DNA of 64,000 bases from Arachis hypogaea (lineage: Eukaryota; Streptophyta; Magnoliopsida; Fabales; Fabaceae), in NCBI RefSeq assembly GCF_003086295.3, contig NC_092046.1:105317363-105381362 (forward strand), in the 5' to 3' direction. The translations under genes were made by a program, and so were the position numbers. The notes under the pieces are model-generated. The model was not told the DNA's origin. It did no database searches and was given only the letters and a program-made list of their open reading frames with translations. Numbering within the stretch: position 1 is the first letter of the stretch; every line of letters begins with the position of its first letter. Of the stretch, positions 10,769-20,788 are shown piece by piece.

Positions 10769-11763
10769 TTAACTGTGTTCCTTCTGTTCTTTTATTATTT
10801 GCTCCATAACTTCCCGTATCTTGGTAACAGACGTCTCAAGATACTCCCAGTATTCAGATTGAGGGATCTCTGGGAGGAATTCATGTGCTCTCTTCTTGAT
10901 GGGATCCTCCTGTGCTTGTTGTTTTTCCATTGATGCTTTGGTGATTGGCTTCTCAATTGGGATATATTCAGTTATTCCCATCCTCACTCCAGTGTCCTTG
11001 CAGAGCAGAGAAATCACGCTTGGATAAGCCAACCTGGCCTCTTTAGAATTTTTGTTAGCAATTTTGTAGAGTTCAGTTGAAATCAGTTGATGAACCTCCA
11101 CTTCCTTTCCCATCATGATGCAATGGATCATCACTGCTCTTTTAACTGTGACTTCAGAACGGTTACTAGTAGGCAACAGAGAACGCCCAATGAAGTCCAG
11201 CCATCCTCTGGCGACTGGTTTGAGATCCTCTCTCTTGAGTTGTTTTGGGACACCCTTTGTGTTGGTGGTCCACCTGGCTCCAGGGATACATATGTCCTCT
11301 AGAATCTTATCCAGGTCAATGTCTGCTCTCATCATCCTCCTGTTGAAGGAGTCTGGATCATCCTTTAGCTGAGGTAGCTTTAAGATCTCTCTGATCTTGT
11401 CAGGGGTGGTATGAACAATCTTTCCTCTGACCATGTCCGAAATTCATAGAAGGCAGTTCCAGATAGTTTTTGCTTGTCAGTCTGCCACATATTAGCATAG
11501 AACTCCTGGACCATGTTCCTTCCTACTTTCGTTTCAGGATTAGCTAGGACTTCCCAGTTCCTGATTCGAATTTGCTCCTGGATCTCCCGATATTCATCTT
11601 CTTTTAGATCGAATCTAACTTCCGGGATCACTGATCTCAGACCCATTACTTTAAGATAATGGTCTGAATGTTCTTTAGATAAGAACTTCCCTTGATTCCA
11701 AAGTGGTTTTGGAACGCTCTCTTTCTTGCCTCTTGGAGTGGGTTGTTTTCTTTTAGGAGCCAT
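10769..11763 (-). pseudogene. ORF2 of A (plant-transposon-protein-like), one frameshift
   Basis: The likely start is the ATG at 11763 (MAPKRKQPTPRGKKES, basic), not the upstream ATG at 11862, because B and C begin with the same MAP(K) motif. The frame runs to about 11430, then shifts into an ORF ending at 10769. Conserved parts include IPEVRFDLKEDEY, EFYANMW, LKPVARGWLDFI, PTSNRSEVT and RAVMIHCIMMGKEVEVH, all matched in B at 20160-20330. The C-terminus is rich in charged helices. The place after integrase corresponds to the env-like slot of Athila elements. I see no signal peptide or membrane segment, so I do not call it envelope. Function unknown. Confidence 0.7.
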
Positions 11764-11786
11764 GATCTTAGTGATCTCAGATAAAC

Positions 11787-11820
11787 ACACCAAACTTAGA
11801 GGTTTGCTTGTCCTCAAGCA
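11787..11820 (-). promoter_or_regulatory. Hairpin plus TAAGTTTGGTGT module before ORF2 of A
   Basis: On the minus strand, TGCTTG-AGGA-CAAGCA (11805-11820) is followed six bases later by TAAGTTTGGTGT. The ORF2 start codon lies 24 bases further on. Confidence 0.6.
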
Positions 11821-12287
11821 GAAGAAAAGAAAGGAGAGGGTTAGAAGGAGAGCTAGGTGCAATTGTTGATGGAGGAGGAGGGATGCCGAACCTCAATTTA
11901 AAGGGATGGGGGGTGGGTTTCGAAAAATTGGAAAAGATAAGATAAAAAGATTGAGTTGAAAAAGATAAGAAAGAAGATATAGTTTAATTTTGAAAAGATA
12001 TGATAGATTTTTGAAAAAGATAAATTTGAATTTTGAAAAAGATAATATGGAGATTTGAAAAAGATATGGATTAGTTGAAAAGATTTTTGAGTGAAAAAGA
12101 TAGATTTGTTTTCAGAAAAGATTTGAAAAGAGTTTGGATTGAATTTGGAAAGAGGGTTTTTAGAAATTAAGGATTTTAGAAATCAGGGTTCTTAACATGT
12201 TCATGTAAAAATCATGCATTGAAACATAAAATTTGAAATTAAAATGGAAATATGTGTGAAAAAATGAATTTGGCTCCTCCCTGCTGT

Positions 12288-12520
12288 CCTGGCGTTTGAA
12301 CGCCCAAACACTGCCTGTTTTGGGCGTTCAGCGCCCAAATGCTGCTCTCCTGGGCGTTCAACGCCCCAGCTGCTGCCATTACTGGCGTTCAACGCCCAGT
12401 GGGTGCCCCTTTCTGTCGTTGAATGCCCAGATTGCTACCATTACTGGCGTTCAACGCCCAGTGGATGCCCATTTTGGGCGTTGAACGCCCAAAATATACT
12501 TTTACTGGCGTTTTCTTGCC
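12288..12520. repeat. Palindrome cluster GGCGTTNAACGCC between pol and ORF2 of A
   Basis: Around nine units of the core GGCGTTSAACGCC at intervals of 25-30 bp, with spacers such as CTGCTGCCATTA. Non-coding. The flanking 11880-12280 is AT-rich with repeats of GAAAAAGATA and holds no gene. Confidence 0.85.
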
Positions 12521-12658
12521 AGTGAGCTCTTTTTCTCTGTTTTGTGTGCCGAGGTCTTCTGTAAATGATTATTTACCTTGTTGCCAATAAACTCTATATA
12601 AACAAATAAGAATAAAAATAGAAATAGGGCAAAATGCTTAGGGGATTGTTGCCCCATG

Positions 12659-12676
12659 GCTGGATTGCCTCCCAGC
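12659..12676 (-). other. Post-pol hairpin of A with paired changes (GCTGGG-AGGCAA-TCCAGC)
   Basis: On the minus strand, GCTGGG-AGGCAA-TCCAGC corresponds to GTTGGG-AGGCAA-CCCAAC of I. One U-A pair is replaced by C-G and one G-C pair by G-U, with the loop unchanged. This is the pattern expected of a conserved RNA stem. Confidence 0.65.
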
Positions 12677-12717
12677 AAGCGCTTCTTTATTGTCTTTAGC
12701 TGGACCTTGCTGAGCTT

Positions 12718-14047
12718 TTAATCTAGCTTCAGCCTTGAGCATTCTTGCTCAATGTTGCCTTCAAGATAATGCTTGATTCTCTGTCCATTGACAGTGAACT
12801 TCTTATCAGAATCAATATCTTGAAGCTCCACATAACCATATGGTGATACACTTGTAATCACGTATGGTCCCCTCCACCGGGATTTTAGTTTCCCGGGAAA
12901 TAGCCTGAGTCTAGAGTTAAACAACAGGACCTTCTGTCCTGGTTCAAAGATTCTAGATGACAGCTTTCTGTCATGCCATTTTTTTTATTTTTCTTTATAA
13001 AGCTTGGCATTTTCGAAAGCTGTGAATCTGAATTCCTCTAGCTCGTTTAGCTGGAGCAATCGTTTTTCTCCTGCTAATTTGGCATCAAAGTTTAGGAATC
13101 TGGTTGCCCAGTAGGCCTTATGTTCCAGTTCCACGGGCAGGTGACATGCCTTACCATACACAAGTTGGTATGGAGAGGTCCCTATAGGGGTCTTGAATGC
13201 TGTTCTGTAAGCCCACAGAGCATCATCCAAGCTCCGTGCCCAATCCTTTCTACAGGTATTTACTGTCCGTTCCAGGATTCTCTTTAATTCTCTATTAGAG
13301 ACTTCAGCTTGCCCATTGGTTTGTGGATGATATGGAGTGGCCACCTTGTGGCGAATTCCATACCGAACCATGGCGGAGTAAAGTTGTTTATTGCAGAAGT
13401 GAGTGCCCGCATCACTGATTAGTACTCTAGGGACACCAAATCTGCTAAAGATATGTTTCTGGAGGAATTTCAGCACTGTCTTAGTATCATTGGTGGGTGT
13501 GGCGATGGCCTCAACCCATTTTGATACATAATCAACTACCACCAGAATATAAGTGTTTGAGTACGATGGTGGGAAAGGTCCCATGAAGTCAATTCCCCAT
13601 ACGTCAAACAACTCAATCTCCAAGATTCCTTGTTGAGGCATGGCGTAACCATGAGGCAGATTGCCAGCTCTTTGGCAACTGTCACAGTTATGTACAAACT
13701 CTCGGGAATCTTTATAGAGTGTGGGCCAATAGAAGCCACATTGGAGGACCTTGGTGGCTGTTTGCTCACCTCCGAAATGGCCTCCATATTGAGATTCGTG
13801 ACAATGCCATAGGATCCTTTGTGCTTCTTCTCTAGGCACACACCTACGGATAATTCCGTCTGCACATCTCTTAAAGAGATAGGGTTCATCCCACAAGTAG
13901 TACTTTGCATCAGTAATTAATTTCTTCTTTTGTATCCTGTTGTATTCCTTGGGTATGAACCTTGCAGCTTTATAGTTTGCAATGTCGGCAAATCATGGTG
14001 CTTCCTGAATGGCAAATAAATGCTCATCAGGAAACGTCTCAGAGATC
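12718..14047 (-). pseudogene. int: Integrase of A, broken by two stops and an upstream frameshift
   Basis: Integrase would insert the cDNA into the genome. The zinc-binding region is visible (WHCHES, GGHFGG, then NCDSCQRAG), as is the catalytic core ([32 protein letters not shown]), so the D, D and E residues are all present. A C-terminal GPY-like segment (SRWRGPYVITS) ends at 12718. Breaks: a frameshift at the run of seven Gs on the plus strand (14056-14062) separates it from RNase H, TGA at 13993 replaces a tryptophan codon, and TAA at 12985 falls before the last 80 codons. Nearly all other codons remain open, so decay is recent. Confidence 0.88.
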
Positions 14048-17000
14048 TCAAGAAAGGGGGGGCGTCCCTTCCACTGGCTCTATCCGGGACAGGTGATCAG
14101 CCACTTGGTTCTCTGTCCCTTTTCTGTCTCTTATTTCTATATCAAACTCTTGCAGAAGCAATACCCATCTGATGAGCCTGGGTTTTGAATCCTGCTTTGT
14201 GAGTAGATATTTAAGAGCAGCATGGTCAGTATACACAATCACTTTTGATCCTACTAAGTATGATCTGAACTTGTCAATGGCGTAAACCACTGCAAGTAAT
14301 TCTTTTTCTGTGGTTGTGTAATTTTTTTGGGCATCATTTAGAACGCGACTGGCATAATAAATGACGTGCAGAAGCTTGTCATGCCTCTGTCCCAATACTG
14401 CACCAATGGCATGATCACTAGCATCACACATTAGCTCAAATGGTAATGTCCAGTCTGGTGCAGAAATGACTGGTGCTGTGACCAGCTTAGCTTTCAGCGT
14501 TTCAAACGCCTGCAAGCACTCTGTGTCAAACACAAATGGCGTGTCAGCAGCTAGCAGATTGCTTAGAGATTTTATGATTTTTGAAAAATCCTTTATAAAC
14601 CTCCTATAGAATCCTGCATGCCCCAGAAAGCTTCTGATTGCCTTAACATTGGCAGGTGGTGGTAATTTTTCAATTACCTCTATTTTTGCTTGATCCACCT
14701 CTATTCCCTTGTTTGAGATTTTATGCCCAAGAACAATTCCTTCAGTCACCATGAAGTGACACTTTTCCCAGTTTAAAACTAGGTTGGTTTCTTGGCATCT
14801 TTTCAGAACAAGTTTCAGGTGATCAAGACAGGAGCTGAATGAGTCTCCATATACTGAGAAGTCATCCATGAAGACTTCCAGAAATTTTTCCACCATATCA
14901 GAGAAAATAGAGAGCATGCATCTCTGGAAGGTTGCAGGCGCATTACATAGCCCAAATGGCATCCTTCTATAAGCAAACACTCCGGATGGACATGTGAATG
15001 CTGTTTTCTCTTGATCCTGGGGATCTACTGCAATCTGGTTATAGCCTGAGTATCCATCCAAAAAGCAGTAGTAATCATGACCTGCTAGTCTTTCTAACAT
15101 CTGGTCTATGAATGGTAAAGGAAAATGATCCTTTCTGGTGGCTGTATTGAGCCTTCTATAGTCAATACACATGCGCCACCCTGTAACTGTTCTTGTAGGA
15201 ACCAGTTCATTTTTTTCATTATGAATCACTGTCATGCCTCCCTTTTTTGGGACGATTTGGACAGGGCTCACCCAGGGGCTATCAGAAATAGGATAAATAA
15301 TCCCAGCCTCTAGTAGTTTGGTGACCTCTTTCTGCACCACTTCTTTCATGGCTGGATTTAGCCGCCTTTGTGATTGAACCACTGGTTTAGCATTATCCTC
15401 CAATAAGATTTTGTGCATGCATCTAGCTGGGCTTATGCCCTTAAGGTCACCTATGGACCACCCAAGAGCTGTCTTGTGTGTCCTTAGCACTTGAATAAGT
15501 GCTTCCTCTTCCTGTGAATTTAAAGCAGAGCTTATGATCACTGGAAAAGTGTCACCTTCTCCCAGAAATGCATATTTCAAGGATGGTGGTAATGGCTTGA
15601 GCTCGGGTTTAGGAGGTTTCTCCTCTTCCAGAAGAAATTTCAGAGGCTCTTTCATGTCCTCTGAATCCTCTAATTCAGGCTGAACATCTTTAAAGATGTT
15701 TTCCAACTCTGATTCAAGACTCTCAGCCATGTTGATCTCTTCTACCAAAGAGTCAATAAGATCAATTTTCATGCAGTCTGTTGATGTGTCTGGATGCTGC
15801 ATGGCTTTGACAGCGTTCAACTTGAACTCATCATCATTGACTCTCAGGGTTATTTCCCCCTGTTGGACGTCAATAAGGGATCGTCCAGTTGCTAGGAAGG
15901 GTCTTCCTAGAATGAGAGTAGCACTCTTGTGCTCCTCCATTTCCAGCACAACAAAGTCAGTGGGAAAGGCGAATGGCCCAACCCTGACAATCATGTCTTC
16001 AATCACGCCTGATGGGTATTTAGTGGAGCCATCAGCAAGTTGAAGACATATCCGGGTTAGTTTAACTTCTTCAGTTAAACCAAACTTTCTGATAGTGGAT
16101 GCAGGTATTAGGTTGATGCTTGCCCCAAGATCGCATAAAGCTGTCTTGGTACAATTATCTTCCAATATACATGGAATCAGAAAACTCCCGGGGTCTTTAA
16201 GCTTTTCAGGAAAGCTTTTCAGAATGACTGCACTGCATTCTTCAGTGAGGAGCACTCTTTCTGTTTCTCTCCAATCCTTCTTATGACTCAAGATCTCTTT
16301 CATGAACTTGGCATAAGAAGGTATTTGCTCAAGTGCTTCTGCAAATGGAATCTTTATTTCAAGAGTCCTGAGATAATCTGCAAAGCGAGCAAATTGCTTA
16401 TCCTGCTCCTCTTTCCGGAGTTTTTGAGGATAAGGTATCTTGGCTTTATATTCTTCAACCTTAGTTGCTGCAGGTTTATTGCCTACAGAAGTGGTTGAAG
16501 AAGCCTTTTTAGAGGGGTTGTTATCAGCATTTGTGTGTGTCTGATCCCTCACTGGCGATTGAGTGCCAGAGTTAGAAGCTGGAGTGAAACTAGACGCCAG
16601 TTCCTTGTCTGTTCCTGGCGTTTGAACGCCAAAATTGTGCCCATTTTGGGCGTTCAGCGCCAGATCCTGCCCATTTTGGGCGTTCAACGCCAGATCCTTG
16701 CCCATTTCTGGCGTTGAACGCCAGTCCTGCTGTATTTCTGGCGTTGAACGCCAGTTTTGGCCATGGTCTGGGCGTTCAGCGCCAGCCTTCCACCAATTTT
16801 CTGGCGTTTTAGCGCCAGAATTATTTTTCCCTGGGCTCTTACTGTCCTCAGGTGAATTTTGGGTGGTTTGCTCATTTCTTAGCTTTTTGCTGCCTTGAGG
16901 TGGGGTATTTAATGTTTTTCCACTTCTTAGTTGAACTGCTTGGCATTCTTCTGCTATTTGCCTTGACAGCTGCTGCTTTGTTTGCTTAAACTGTTCGTCC

Positions 17001-17146
17001 ATATGTATATTAGCCATCCTTGTCTCTTGTAACCTTTCTTTGAATTCGGCTAATTGCTTTGTTAGAAAGTCCAATTGCTGATTGAATTCAGCAGCTTGTT
17101 TTACAGGGCTGAGTTCAGCAGTTACTGTTTTAACCTCTTCATTCAT
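14048..17146 (-). CDS. pol: gag C-terminus, protease, reverse transcriptase and RNase H of A (1032 aa)
   Basis: One open frame. Residues about 1-130 are a glutamine-rich helical Gag tail. About 110-210 are a linker made largely of translated palindromes (WRSTP, LALNAQ, GVQ). Protease centres on ALCDLGASINLIP near residue 345. Reverse transcriptase shows CIDYRRLN, FLDGYSGYNQI, MPFGLCNAPATFQ and VFMDDFSVYG. RNase H follows with [37 protein letters not shown] and [10 protein letters not shown]. All catalytic aspartates I can identify are present. The start at 17146 is only the first Met after a stop; the natural start is the gag ATG at 17823. This is the best-preserved pol in the window, and it could in principle still be translated if a start is supplied. 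Confidence 0.9.
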   Translation of the reverse strand: MNEEVKTVTAELSPVKQAAEFNQQLDFLTKQLAEFKERLQETRMANIHMDEQFKQTKQQLSRQIAEECQAVQLRSGKTLNTPPQGSKKLRNEQTTQNSPEDSKSPGKNNSGAKTPENWWKAGAERPDHGQNWRSTPEIQQDWRSTPEMGKDLALNAQNGQDLALNAQNGHNFGVQTPGTDKELASSFTPASNSGTQSPVRDQTHTNADNNPSKKASSTTSVGNKPAATKVEEYKAKIPYPQKLRKEEQDKQFARFADYLRTLEIKIPFAEALEQIPSYAKFMKEILSHKKDWRETERVLLTEECSAVILKSFPEKLKDPGSFLIPCILEDNCTKTALCDLGASINLIPASTIRKFGLTEEVKLTRICLQLADGSTKYPSGVIEDMIVRVGPFAFPTDFVVLEMEEHKSATLILGRPFLATGRSLIDVQQGEITLRVNDDEFKLNAVKAMQHPDTSTDCMKIDLIDSLVEEINMAESLESELENIFKDVQPELEDSEDMKEPLKFLLEEEKPPKPELKPLPPSLKYAFLGEGDTFPVIISSALNSQEEEALIQVLRTHKTALGWSIGDLKGISPARCMHKILLEDNAKPVVQSQRRLNPAMKEVVQKEVTKLLEAGIIYPISDSPWVSPVQIVPKKGGMTVIHNEKNELVPTRTVTGWRMCIDYRRLNTATRKDHFPLPFIDQMLERLAGHDYYCFLDGYSGYNQIAVDPQDQEKTAFTCPSGVFAYRRMPFGLCNAPATFQRCMLSIFSDMVEKFLEVFMDDFSVYGDSFSSCLDHLKLVLKRCQETNLVLNWEKCHFMVTEGIVLGHKISNKGIEVDQAKIEVIEKLPPPANVKAIRSFLGHAGFYRRFIKDFSKIIKSLSNLLAADTPFVFDTECLQAFETLKAKLVTAPVISAPDWTLPFELMCDASDHAIGAVLGQRHDKLLHVIYYASRVLNDAQKNYTTTEKELLAVVYAIDKFRSYLVGSKVIVYTDHAALKYLLTKQDSKPRLIRWVLLLQEFDIEIRDRKGTENQVADHLSRIEPVEGTPPLS
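16549..16825. repeat. Palindrome array inside the open reading frame of A
   Basis: Nine GGCGTTNAACGCC-type units lie within the 1032-codon ORF. On the minus strand the units read in the tryptophan frame carry GTTCAACGC (WRSTP), and those in the LALNA frame carry GTTGAACGC. In this way the TGA that the other orientation would create in the tryptophan frame is avoided. Confidence 0.85.
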
Positions 17147-17823
17147 GGAAGGGTTGCTGCTTAACTACAGATGCTGATTCCTGGCAACTGTATCAATGAG
17201 CTCTTGAGCCTCTTCAATTGTCTTTCTCATTGGGATAGATCCACCAGCTGAGTAATCTAGAGACATCTGAGCTCCTTCTGTAAGCCCATAATAAAGATGT
17301 CTAACTGAACCCACTCTGAAAATATTTCAGAGGGGCATTTTCGTAGCATCTCTCTGTATCTCTCCCAGGCATCATAAAGAGATTCATTATCTCCTTGCTT
17401 GAAGCCTTGGATGTCCAGCCTTAGCTGTGTCATCCTTTTTGGAGGGAAATATTGATTCAGGAATTTTTCTGTCAGCTGTTTCCATGTCTTTATGCTGGCC
17501 TTAGGTTGGTTATTTAACCACCTCTTAGCTTGATCTTTTACAGCAAATAGAAACAGTAATAGTCTGTAGACATCCTAATCTATTTCCTTATCATGTACTG
17601 TGTCAGCAATTTGTAAAAATTGTGCCAGAAACTCTGTAGGTTCTTCCTGTGGAAGACCGGAATACTAGCAGCTTTGCTGCACCATGATAATGAGCTGAGG
17701 ATTCAACTCAAAGCTACTGACTCCAATGGAGGGTATGTAGATACTACTCCCATATAAAGCAGTAGAGGGGTTAGAATATGACCCCAGAGTCCTCTTGGAC
17801 TGTTCATTTCCGCTTAGGTCCAT
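17147..17823 (-). pseudogene. gag: gag N-terminal and capsid part of A, broken
   Basis: Starts at the ATG at 17823 with a short N-terminus (MDLSGNEQ) that differs from the gag of B. The capsid domain is recognisable: WLNNQPKAS, FLNQYFPPKR, DIQGFKQGDNESLYDAWERY and a KCPSE motif. Stops lie near 17666 and 17576, a one-base frameshift near 17298, and a stop near 17160 just before the long ORF. Capsid proteins assemble the particle in which reverse transcription takes place. This gene is clearly more damaged than the pol frame beside it, which might mean that Gag was supplied by other copies. Confidence 0.82.
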
Positions 17824-18508
17824 GATGGAGAAAGGGAGATGATGTAAAATAGGAAAAATATTTTTATTTATTTATTTATTTAATTATTTCGAAAACAAAA
17901 CAAATCAAAATAAAATAAATAAAAATGAGTGAAAAATATTTTCGAAAAAATTGAGGAGAGAGAAAGTGGTTAGAAGATTTTGAAAAGGATATGATGATTT
18001 TTGAAAAAGGTTTTAAATTTTGAAATAAAAATATGAATTTTTGAAATATATTTCGAAAATTTGTTTTTAAAATAGAGAGAAAAGATATTTTTGATTTTTA
18101 AGAGGAAAGAGAAAAAACAATAAGATAGCACAAGATTTAAAATTTTTAGATCTAATGCTCCCTATTTTCGAAAATTTTGGAGGGAAAACACCAAGGAACA
18201 CCAAACTTAAAAATTTTAAGATCAAGTCACAAGGAAAACTCAAGAACACGAAGAAAGAACACCAAACTTAAAATTTTTAGAAGACCAAACCAAAATTTTC
18301 GAAAATTTAAGGAAAATCAACAAGAAAACACCAAACTTAAAGTTTGGCACAGGATCTAATAGAGAAATTATTTTTGAAAACTATTTTTTAAAAAAAATAA
18401 GGATTCTAAAATTTTAACACGACAATAATAAGAGACTCTAAACAAAAAAAAAGAAATTTTTCCTAATCTAAGCAACAAAATAAACCGTCAGTTGTTCAAA
18501 CACGAACA
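17824..18508 (-). other. Untranslated leader of A with TAAGTTTGGTGT repeats
   Basis: AT-rich, no gene. At 18192-18347 there are three spaced copies of AAGTTTGGTGTTC or AAGTTTGGTGTTT (minus strand), most preceded by AAAATTTTT. The ORFs at 18067-18359 are readings of this low-complexity sequence. Confidence 0.65.
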
Positions 18509-18527
18509 ATCCCCGGCAACGGCGCCA
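18509..18527 (-). other. Primer-binding site of A, tRNA-Asp type
   Basis: On the minus strand TGGCGCCGTTGCCGGGGAT, a perfect 19-nt match to the tRNA-Asp 3' end with CCA, six bases inside the LTR. Confidence 0.88.
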
Positions 18528-18533
18528 AAAACT

Positions 18534-20074
18534 TAGTGCACGAATTATGAATCACACTTTTCACAACTCGTACCACTGACCAGCAAGTGCACTGGGTCGT
18601 CCAAGTAATACCTCACGTGAGTAAGGGTCGAATCCCACGGAGATTGTTGGTTTGAAGCAATCTATGGTTATCTTGTGAATCTTAGTCAGGAAGTCAATTA
18701 TGTTTATCAGTTGAATTGCAAATAAACAATAGAGCATGGATTAAAGGTTACTTGTTATGCAGTAATGGAGAATATGTTGGAGTTTTGGAGATGCTTTGTC
18801 TTCTGAATATCTGCTTTCCTCTGTCTTCTTGTTCACGCACGCACGTCCTCCTATGGCAAGCTGTATGTTGGTGGATCACCATTGTCAATGGCTACCTTCC
18901 ATCCTTCCGGTGAAAACTACGCTCACGCGCTCTGTCACAGCACGGCTAATCACCGGTTGGTTCTCGATCCGGTTGGAATAGGATTTACTATCCTTTTGCG
19001 TCTGTCACTAACGCCCAGCCTTCAGGAGTTTAAAGCTCGTCACAGTCATTCAATCCTTGAATCCTACTCGGAATACCACAGACAAGGTTTAGACTTTCCG
19101 GATTCTCATGAATGCCGCCATCAGTTCTAGCTTATACCACGGAGATTCTGATTAAGGAATCTAAGAGATACTCATTCAATCGTATATAGAACGGAGGTGG
19201 TTGTCAGGCACACGTTCATGATTTGAGGAAGGTGATGAGTGTCACAGATCATCACCTCCATCACAGTTAAGCGCGAATGAACATCTTAGATAGGAACAAG
19301 CGTGTTTGAATGGAAAACAGAAATACTTGCATTAATTCATCGAGACACAGCAGAGCTCCTCACCCCCAACAATAGGGTTTAGAGACTCATGCCATCAGAG
19401 AATACAAAGTTTAGATCTAAAATGTCATGAGGTACAAAATAAGTCTCTAAAAGTTGTTTAAATACTAAACTAGTAGCCTAAGTTTACAACAAATGAGTAA
19501 ACTATGATGGATGATGCAGAGGCCCACTTCTGGGGCCCACTTGGTGTGTGCTGGGGCTGAGAATTAAGCAATCCACGTGCAGAGGCCATTTGTGGAGTTG
19601 AACGCCAGTTTTTGTGCCAGTTTGGGCGTTCAACTCCAGCTTTTGATCCTTTTCTGGCGCTGGATGCCAGAATTGGGCAGAGAACTGGCGTTGAACGCCA
19701 GTTTACGTCGTCTATCCTTGTGCAAAGTATGGACTATTATATATTGCTGGAAAGTCCTGGATATCTACTTTCCAACGCAATTGGAAGCATGCCATTTCGA
19801 GTTCTGTATCTCCAGAAAATCCACTTTGAGTGCAGGGAGGTCAGAATCCAACAACATCAGCAGTCCTTTTTCAGCCTGAATCAGATTTTTGCTCAGCTCC
19901 TTCAATTTCAGCCAGAAAAATACCCGAAATTACAGAAAAACACACAACTCATAGTAAAGTCCAGAAATATGAATTTTTCCTAAAAACTAATGGAAATAAA
20001 CTAAAAGCTAACTAAAACATACTAAAAACTATATGAAATTAACCCCAAAAAGCGTATAGAATATCCGCTCATCA
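18534..20074 (-). mobile_element. 5' LTR of A (1541 bp)
   Basis: The near-identical partner of 8026-9510, with 56 extra bases at about 19680-19735. Its inner end reads CACTA rather than CACCA (minus strand), one base off the usual terminus. It carries GGCGTTGAACGCC palindromes at 19590-19705. Confidence 0.9.
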
Positions 20075-20079
20075 GTCAA
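20075..20079. repeat. Target-site duplication of A, right copy (GTCAA)
   Basis: GTCAA directly follows the LTR end CATCA and continues into ORF2 of B in phase with the frame left at 8020. Confidence 0.9.
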
Positions 20080-20788
20080 CTTTGATCAAAGGTTAGACCA
20101 AGCCCTCATAGACATTTGTGAAGAGGGCGCTCAATGGAAGAGAGATTCAAGAGGAAAGCTGGTTCAACTAAGAAGGCATGACCTCAAGCCCGTGGCTACG
20201 GGATGGTTGGAGTTCATCCAATGCTCAATCATTCCCACTAGCAACCGGTCTGAAGTTACTATAGACCGGGCTATCATGATCCATAGCATCATGACTGGAG
20301 AGGAAGTAGAAGTTCACGAGGTTATATCCCTAGAACTCGACAAGGTGGCAGACAAGTCCTCTACTTTGTCAAGGTTAGCCTTCCCTCATCTTATTTGTCA
20401 CCTTTGCAATTCAGCTGGAATTGACATAGAGGAAGACATCCTCATTGATGAGGACAAGCCCATCACTAAGAAAAGGATGGAGTAAACAAGAGATCCCACT
20501 CATGGACAAGAGAATGAGGAAATTCCTCATCATGAAATCCCTGAGATACCTCAAGGGATGCATTTTCCTCCACAAAACTATTGGGAGCAAATCAACACCT
20601 CCCTAGGAGAATTAAGTTCCAACATGGGACAACTAAGGGTGGAGCACCAAGAGCATTCCATTCTCCTTAATGAAATTAGAGAAGACCAAAGAGTCATGAG
20701 AGAGGAGCAACAAAGGCAAGGAAGAGACATTGAGGAGCTAAAGCACTCCATAAGATCTTCAAGAGGAAGAACTAGCCGCCATCACTAA
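20080..20788 (+). pseudogene. ORF2 of B, C-terminal part
   Basis: Continues the gene interrupted at 8025. Conserved pieces are LKPVATGWLEFI, PTSNRSEVT and RAIMIHSIMTGEEVEVH, closely matching A. An in-frame TAA at 20483-20485 separates an N-terminal block from a charged helical C-terminus (20558-20788; EIREDQRVMREEQQRQGRDIEE) ending with a serine-arginine tail before the stop at 20788. The helical part suggests a coiled coil. Role unknown. Confidence 0.68.

Larger units (their letters stand above)
8026..20074 (-). mobile_element. Element A, complete Athila-like retrotransposon (12049 bp)
   Basis: A is flanked by perfect GTCAA duplications and bounded by TG...CA LTRs, read on the minus strand. 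Internal order (minus): primer site 18509-18527, leader, gag, protease-RT-RNase H, integrase, post-pol hairpin, palindromes, ORF2, conserved 3' region, 3' LTR. The two LTRs differ by about 18 substitutions by eye, mostly transitions, and by one 56-bp deletion. It is therefore young relative to B. Several stops and frameshifts are present in gag and around integrase, so this copy is probably not active, although its 1032-codon ORF is open. Confidence 0.93.

Noticed and set aside
10769..11763. ORF2 as a DNA transposase or an envelope gene
   Set aside because: No transposase catalytic motif, no terminal inverted repeats, and no signal or membrane segment. It belongs to the LTR element by position and copy number.
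16283..16898. Plus-strand ORFs opposite the long ORF of A
   Set aside because: Shadows of the minus-strand gag-pol frame; no independent evidence.
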